This document shows, in pieces, positions 25,389 to 28,970 of a stretch of DNA of 28,970 bases. Location of the stretch: positions 1-28,970 of the IMG/VR virus record IMGVR_UViG_3300027996_000127; one strand, 5' to 3'. Positions within the stretch are counted from its first letter, which is position 1, and each line of letters begins with the position of its first letter. The notes beneath the pieces were generated by a model that saw only the letters and a list, made by a program, of their open reading frames with translations, did no database searches and was not told the origin of the DNA. Position numbers and translations under genes: made by a program. Source of the stretch: a virus.

Positions 25389-25416
25389 CAATATTTTATT
25401 TTTTTTAAAATTAATT

Positions 25417-25446
25417 TTGCCAATTAAAAAGTTATCACTATATTTG
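25417..25446 (+). promoter_or_regulatory. Bacteroidetes-type sigma-A promoter for the M20 peptidase gene
   Basis: TTG at 25417-25419, a 19-nt spacer, then TATATTTG at 25439-25446, matching the TTG/TAnnTTTG consensus of Bacteroidetes housekeeping promoters. The ATG at 25477 follows after 30 nt of A-rich leader lacking a Shine-Dalgarno sequence. Confidence 0.75.
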
Positions 25447-25476
25447 TATTATAAACCAATTAAAAAGAAACATTAA

Positions 25477-26559
25477 ATGAACGACTTAAAATTAAATAGA
25501 TTAAAAGAGGTATTATCAATACCCACTCACTCAGGTGAAGAAGAATTAATGATTTCTTATTTAGAAAAAGTTTTAACCGAAAAAGGTTATGACCACTATA
25601 AAGATGTTATTGGTAATATATACGTAACAAAAGGTGACGCAGAGTTTTACCCATGTTTCGTTTCACACACCGACACTGTACACTATGTAAACCACAATAT
25701 GAAAGTTGTAGAACTTGAAGAAAACGGTAAAAAAATACTTACTGGTATTGATACGACCACAATGACACCTTCAGGTATAGGTGGTGATGATAAATGTGGT
25801 GTTTATCTTTGTCTTGAAATGTTAGATAAATTGGATAGTATTAAAGCGGCGTTTTTTGTTTCTGAGGAAGTTGGATGTATAGGTTCTAGACAAGCAGACC
25901 CAAAGTTTTTTAAAAATGTTGGGTACGCGATACAATACGACTCACCAAAAGGGAATTCTATGAGTATGTCTTTAATGGGCAAAAACCTATTTGGTAAGAA
26001 AACTGTTTTTGGTGAAAAGGTTAGTCCTTTAATTCTTGAACACGGAATTACAGATTGGGCTAGACACCCATACACTGATATATGGCCTTTAATGGAGAAG
26101 TTTGGGTTTTCTTGTTTAAATCTAGCCGCTGGTTATTACAACTACCATACTAGTACGGAGTATGTGATAGTTGATGACGTTACAAACGCTTTTGAGTTAG
26201 GGTTAAAATTACACGAAACTTTAGGTGAAAAGTTCTATGAAAGACCAGAGGATAACGAAAAATCACCTTTTAAATCTTTATTTGGCGGTAGTTATTACGA
26301 TGAACGACAACTAATCACTGAAGACGATGAAGACGATGAAGACACTGACGATAGTTATTTAGATGACGACTTATATTTCGATGATGAAGATAATGATGAA
26401 AGTTTAACTAGTGATGACGAAAAAGAACTAATAGATGTTAGTAGTGGTTACAAAGTTGGTGAATTTGAGGATTTATGGGATTATAGTGACTTTAATGGTG
26501 GGTACACAATACAGAAATATGGTGAAACTTATTGTGGAGATGTTGATTTTGATTGGTAA
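25477..26559 (+). CDS. M20-type zinc metallopeptidase, compact, with acidic C-terminal tail
   Basis: A 360-residue protein. Metal-site motifs in order: H64-x-D66 in SHTDTV, D104/D105 in GIGGDDKCG, the E130-E131 pair in SEEVGCIGS, D155 in QYDSPKGN, and H224 in NYHTSTEY. This is the M20/peptidase T order for a two-zinc peptidase trimming short peptides or dipeptides. Only 69 residues separate D155 from H224, leaving little room for the dimerisation lid domain usual in M20 enzymes, so the protein would be catalytic domain only. Residues about 285-320 are mostly Asp and Glu, and a soluble tail with GGYTIQKYGETYCGD follows. It is cytoplasmic (no signal peptide). It has its own host-type promoter and terminator and opposes the late genes, suggesting early expression. 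Role in infection unknown: amino-acid supply or processing of a host or phage peptide. Confidence 0.8.
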   Translation: MNDLKLNRLKEVLSIPTHSGEEELMISYLEKVLTEKGYDHYKDVIGNIYVTKGDAEFYPCFVSHTDTVHYVNHNMKVVELEENGKKILTGIDTTTMTPSGIGGDDKCGVYLCLEMLDKLDSIKAAFFVSEEVGCIGSRQADPKFFKNVGYAIQYDSPKGNSMSMSLMGKNLFGKKTVFGEKVSPLILEHGITDWARHPYTDIWPLMEKFGFSCLNLAAGYYNYHTSTEYVIVDDVTNAFELGLKLHETLGEKFYERPEDNEKSPFKSLFGGSYYDERQLITEDDEDDEDTDDSYLDDDLYFDDEDNDESLTSDDEKELIDVSSGYKVGEFEDLWDYSDFNGGYTIQKYGETYCGDVDFDW

Positions 26560-26571
26560 TCTGTGACAATT

Positions 26572-26600
26572 AAGTGAATAAAGATTGGGTTCACTTTTTT
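26572..26600 (+). terminator. Terminator after the M20 peptidase gene
   Basis: A 7-bp stem AAGTGAA/TTCACTT (26572-26578 with 26590-26596, 11-nt loop) followed by TTTT, 12 nt after the stop. The T-run merges with the TTG of the next promoter. Confidence 0.65.
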
Positions 26601-26628
26601 GCCGTTTAAAAAAGATTTATTATATTTG
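26599..26628 (+). promoter_or_regulatory. Bacteroidetes-type sigma-A promoter for the cysteine-peptidase-like gene
   Basis: TTG at 26599-26601, a 19-nt spacer, then TATATTTG at 26621-26628. Both boxes and the spacing are identical to the promoter at 25417-25446. The ATG is at 26656. Confidence 0.75.
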
Positions 26629-26655
26629 TATAACAACCCCAAACAATAATAAACA

Positions 26656-27201
26656 ATGACAAAAACAATTTCGGATACAGCATTAATAAAAGGTTATAAA
26701 GAATCTAAAATAGCTAAATCAGAACATAACGATTGTTCTGTTAGAACTGTCGCTAACGCTTTTAATGTTAATTATGATAAAGCACACAAATTCCTAACAG
26801 AAAACTATTATAGACCTAATAGAAAGGGTGTTACCACACATCATTGGCACAACGTTAATGACAAGTTTTCTAACGATAACACCACGTTATTTGGTAAAAA
26901 AATTAAAACGATTGAATACCCTGAGATTGAGGTTAACGCGAAATGTTGTATTAGAAAATCTAGTTGTTGGAATGATGGCAGTTCTGTCAACTATAAAAAG
27001 AAACTAAAACTGTACACCAAAAGGGGTAACAAATATAGTCAAATGACTGTTGGTAGTTTTTTAAAAAAATATAAAGAAGGTACGTATATCCTTTCTGTTA
27101 GTTCACACACATTCACAATAAAAGATGGTGTTGTTTATGGTAATAATGTTGATGGTATGAAAATGAGGGTACCAATAGAAAAGGTTTGGAAAGTTGTTTA
27201 A
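26656..27201 (+). CDS. Small papain/C39-like putative cysteine peptidase
   Basis: A 181-residue protein. HNDCSVRTVANAFNVNYDKA near residues 24-43 places C27 at the start of a helix with N25 just before it, as in papain-fold enzymes where an Asn or Gln forms the oxyanion hole. GTYILSVSSHTFTIKDGVV at 142-160 supplies H151 in a beta strand, with D157 or N163/N164 as possible third residue. This N-D-C-x-V-R ... G-T-Y-x-x-x-x-x-x-H pattern recurs in small phage proteins of C39-like appearance. Between them lies a basic region with four cysteines (C97, C98, C104 and neighbours). It is cytoplasmic, with no signal peptide. Expressed from its own host-type promoter, directly after the M20 peptidase. 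Target unknown; it could cut a host or phage protein, or be a deamidase or transferase of the same fold. Confidence 0.65.
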   Translation: MTKTISDTALIKGYKESKIAKSEHNDCSVRTVANAFNVNYDKAHKFLTENYYRPNRKGVTTHHWHNVNDKFSNDNTTLFGKKIKTIEYPEIEVNAKCCIRKSSCWNDGSSVNYKKKLKLYTKRGNKYSQMTVGSFLKKYKEGTYILSVSSHTFTIKDGVVYGNNVDGMKMRVPIEKVWKVV

Positions 27202-27206
27202 AAAAT

Positions 27207-27230
27207 AAAAGGGGACATATGTCCCCTTTT
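27207..27230. terminator. Bidirectional terminator between convergent genes
   Basis: A perfect 24-nt palindrome with arms AAAAGGGGACAT/ATGTCCCCTTTT, flanked by T-rich sequence on both strands. It lies 5 nt after the plus-strand stop (27201) and 26 nt beyond the tail tube stop (27257), so it can end both transcripts. Confidence 0.9.
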
Positions 27231-27256
27231 TATGTGTGTATAATGTGTTAATAATT

Positions 27257-27745
27257 TTAAAATACTGAAATTGCTCTATCAAATCTGAGCGTACATGAAA
27301 TATCTGCAATATCTGAAGAAGAATAATCTAAATCACCGAAGTTAGCTGATGTAACCATAGTACCTTGTAGTATCCACTTTTCAATTACAACCCCCGTTGG
27401 GTCTAACATCTCTAACTCAACGTCCTTCTTGTAACCAGCAGCGTATCCTTGTCTTCCCGTTACAGATTCCGAGTGTAATCGAATCCACTCCATAAGTGCT
27501 TGAGTAGCTGAAGGCCCTATTGGGTCTCTGAATGTTACATCTATTGTCTCCCAAGTAAATCTACCTATTACAAAAGTTGATGTGTTTAAGAACTGAATTT
27601 CAGTTTCTTCTGCCGTGTATGTTGGTCTTGCTCCCGATGAAATGAACCATTCTTGAATACCCAAAGGTGTTGGGAATCTAAATATAAACCTGTTCTTCTT
27701 TTTTGGTTCATAAGGAACAGGCATCCTCATTAGTAAATCTGCCAT
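27257..27745 (-). CDS. 19: Tail tube protein, T4 gp19-like
   Basis: A 162-residue protein, almost the length of T4 gp19 (163 aa), which stacks in rings to form the inner tail tube. The N-terminus MADLLMRMPVPYEPKKKNRF leads into FIFRFPTPLGIQEWFISS, then a beta-rich core (WETIDVTFRDPIGPSATQAL, then MEWIRLHSES and DVELEMLDPTGVVIEKW) and the ending GDLDYSSSDIADISCTLRFD. These segments are the familiar marks of the gp19 family. It stands alone between the partial gene on the right and a bidirectional terminator. The TATTTATA element is 36 nt before ATG 27745, fitting strong late expression of an abundant protein. The sheath gene, usually next to it, is not in the window. Confidence 0.92.
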   Translation of the reverse strand: MADLLMRMPVPYEPKKKNRFIFRFPTPLGIQEWFISSGARPTYTAEETEIQFLNTSTFVIGRFTWETIDVTFRDPIGPSATQALMEWIRLHSESVTGRQGYAAGYKKDVELEMLDPTGVVIEKWILQGTMVTSANFGDLDYSSSDIADISCTLRFDRAISVF

Positions 27746-27781
27746 TGTTTAATGTTTTTTTTGTGTTTTATTATCTTTAAT

Positions 27782-27789
27782 TATAAATA
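27782..27789 (-). promoter_or_regulatory. Candidate phage late promoter element TATTTATA
   Basis: Minus-strand context GCATATTTATAATTAAAG in the 59-nt gap upstream of the tail tube gene, 36 nt before its ATG. Best match to the element at 2818-2825. Confidence 0.5.
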
Positions 27790-27804
27790 TGCTATAATTT
27801 TAAT

Positions 27805-28970
27805 TTATTTCATTAATTGTTTTATTCTTTTTATTTCTTCACCTAAAATATTCTCTCCTTCAACAAACTGATAGTCGTCATCCTTAGTTTGTTTGTATTT
27901 TTTACTAGAGCCACCCTTACATCCGTATTTTTTACAAAAAGTTAAAACAGCTTCTTTATTATACTCTAATTTTGAACCTTTAGCTCCATAATACATCATA
28001 GACAACATTTCCATAAATTGTGGTAAATTTTTCATAAACAAAGTCTCATCAAAACCAGCTTGACTAGCGGAAGAACCTAAACTTAATTCTGTTATTAAGT
28101 CAAACCTACCATTCAAAGACTCACCGGCTAACCCCATCGCTTTACCTCTCTCACCAGGTCTTAATACTTTAGCCTTTTGTCTAACACCAATCTCGAAATC
28201 TTCAGGAAACCCTTTTTTAAGTTTAGTGAAAAATGAACCAATACCCTTTCTTGTGTTTCTAACCCACTTAATTAAAGCTTGATTTTCATTACTCCGTACT
28301 TTAGTTAACCAAGCCCCCACATTAATTTTCTTAGTAAATGAACTTTTCTTTTCTAAATGTTTATGGAATTCGGTTAAGTATCTTTCAGAATCTAAATTTC
28401 TTTTACCACCACCTTGTGATAGCGCTGCATCAAAAAAGCTTGAAGCTAAAATTGTGCCCTCTTTTAAACCAAGTCTACTCCACAAACTCTTACCACCAGG
28501 TAAGAAATTTTGAGATAGATAAACTAATTGCATATTTCTATTACCCTTTAAAAAATCGGTAGGTATGTCCGATATTGGTGGTGTTACCTTTGGTTCTTCG
28601 GGGTCCTTATCTGGGTCCTTATCTGGGTCTTTTATAGGGTCTTTTATTACAGGTGGATTATCTTTTGTTGGTTTAACATCTTGTAATGATTGTAATAAAT
28701 CATTTAAAGTTTTAGCTCTAGATTGTCTCTGACCCTTTTCTCTTAAAAGTTTTGTTGTAACCCCAGCTAAAATTAAAGGTATAGCTAAATAACCCAAAAT
28801 AGGGGCTAATGAAATTAACTTACCACCAAGAGCTGTAGTAGCTACAGTTTTACCGGCTTGTTTTATTAAAACTCTTCTTGTTTTACTGATAATCATTTTA
28901 GCTATAGCTGTTTTAGCTCCACCATGTTGTGAAAATAAACCACCTCTAGAACCATAAGTACCTTCCTCTG
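27805..28970 (-). CDS. Unknown probable virion protein, 5' end beyond window
   Basis: The frame stays open through the right edge: 24 codons precede the first in-window ATG (28896) and include GSRGGLFSQHGGAKTAIAK, with no stop. The protein is therefore at least 387 residues long and ATG 28896 is probably internal. Just after that point is a hydrophobic stretch (ISLAPILGYLAIPLILAG), perhaps a membrane or hydrophobic core helix. A Pro/Asp/Lys linker with DPDKDPDKDP follows, then a helical domain with LGSSASQAGFDE and a Cys-containing KKYGCKGG segment. It ends with ENILGEEIKRIKQLMK, a motif like one at the start of the acidic 273-residue protein. It sits directly upstream of the tail tube gene, so a structural role is likely, but I recognise no family. 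Confidence 0.7.
   Translation of the reverse strand, partial: EEGTYGSRGGLFSQHGGAKTAIAKMIISKTRRVLIKQAGKTVATTALGGKLISLAPILGYLAIPLILAGVTTKLLREKGQRQSRAKTLNDLLQSLQDVKPTKDNPPVIKDPIKDPDKDPDKDPEEPKVTPPISDIPTDFLKGNRNMQLVYLSQNFLPGGKSLWSRLGLKEGTILASSFFDAALSQGGGKRNLDSERYLTEFHKHLEKKSSFTKKINVGAWLTKVRSNENQALIKWVRNTRKGIGSFFTKLKKGFPEDFEIGVRQKAKVLRPGERGKAMGLAGESLNGRFDLITELSLGSSASQAGFDETLFMKNLPQFMEMLSMMYYGAKGSKLEYNKEAVLTFCKKYGCKGGSSKKYKQTKDDDYQFVEGENILGEEIKRIKQLMK

Noticed and set aside
1-28970. Prophage integration signs, tRNA genes, CRISPR arrays or transposons
   Set aside because: No integrase, att-like repeat, cloverleaf, spaced direct-repeat array or transposase was seen on either strand.

Overview
The window looks like part of the genome of a large contractile-tailed bacteriophage with a T4-type tail and T4-type recombination genes. 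Its host is probably a member of the Bacteroidota, perhaps a flavobacterium. The T4 link rests on a UvsX/RecA recombinase, a gp32-like single-stranded DNA-binding protein with the zinc-ligand pattern, a gp19-like tail tube, gp26-, gp51- and gp53-like baseplate proteins and a large tape-measure protein. The host link rests on two promoters of the Bacteroidetes type (TTG, 19 nt, TATATTTG) in front of the only two plus-strand genes. The DNA is also AT-rich, and start codons mostly follow A-rich leaders with no Shine-Dalgarno sequence. Both ends of the window cut through genes.

Layout, read on the minus strand from right to left: an unidentified structural-looking protein open at the right edge (27805-28970); the tail tube (27257-27745); a gp26-like baseplate hub protein overlapped by a gp51-like small protein (24360-25296); a 610-aa unknown protein with a 21-bp tandem repeat; and the tape measure (19732-22488). 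Then comes a very large baseplate block (3804-19562). It holds an 1860-aa protein with an internal OmpA-like domain, a LysM/gp53-like protein, a 2636-aa hub ending in an amidase, and a three-enzyme protein (lambda R-like lysozyme, alpha/beta hydrolase, M15-like peptidase). After it come two unknown overlapping genes, a small and an acidic coiled-coil protein, a terminator, and the replication/recombination pair ssb-uvsX (1-1656).

Two plus-strand genes (25477-27201) interrupt the late genes. They encode a lid-less M20-type metallopeptidase with an acidic tail and a small papain/C39-like cysteine peptidase, each with its own host-type promoter and terminator. By contrast, five gaps upstream of minus-strand genes carry the octamer TATTTATA on the coding strand, a candidate phage-specific late promoter.

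The most striking content is the envelope-attack set in one late transcription unit: a peptidoglycan-binding OmpA-like module, a LysM-like protein, an amidase on the hub, and a separate enzyme joining glycan-cleaving, ester-cleaving and peptide-cleaving domains. I infer that these act together in drilling through, or lysing, a Gram-negative wall. No tRNA, rRNA, CRISPR array, insertion sequence or integrase was seen. No gap between genes exceeds 300 bases.
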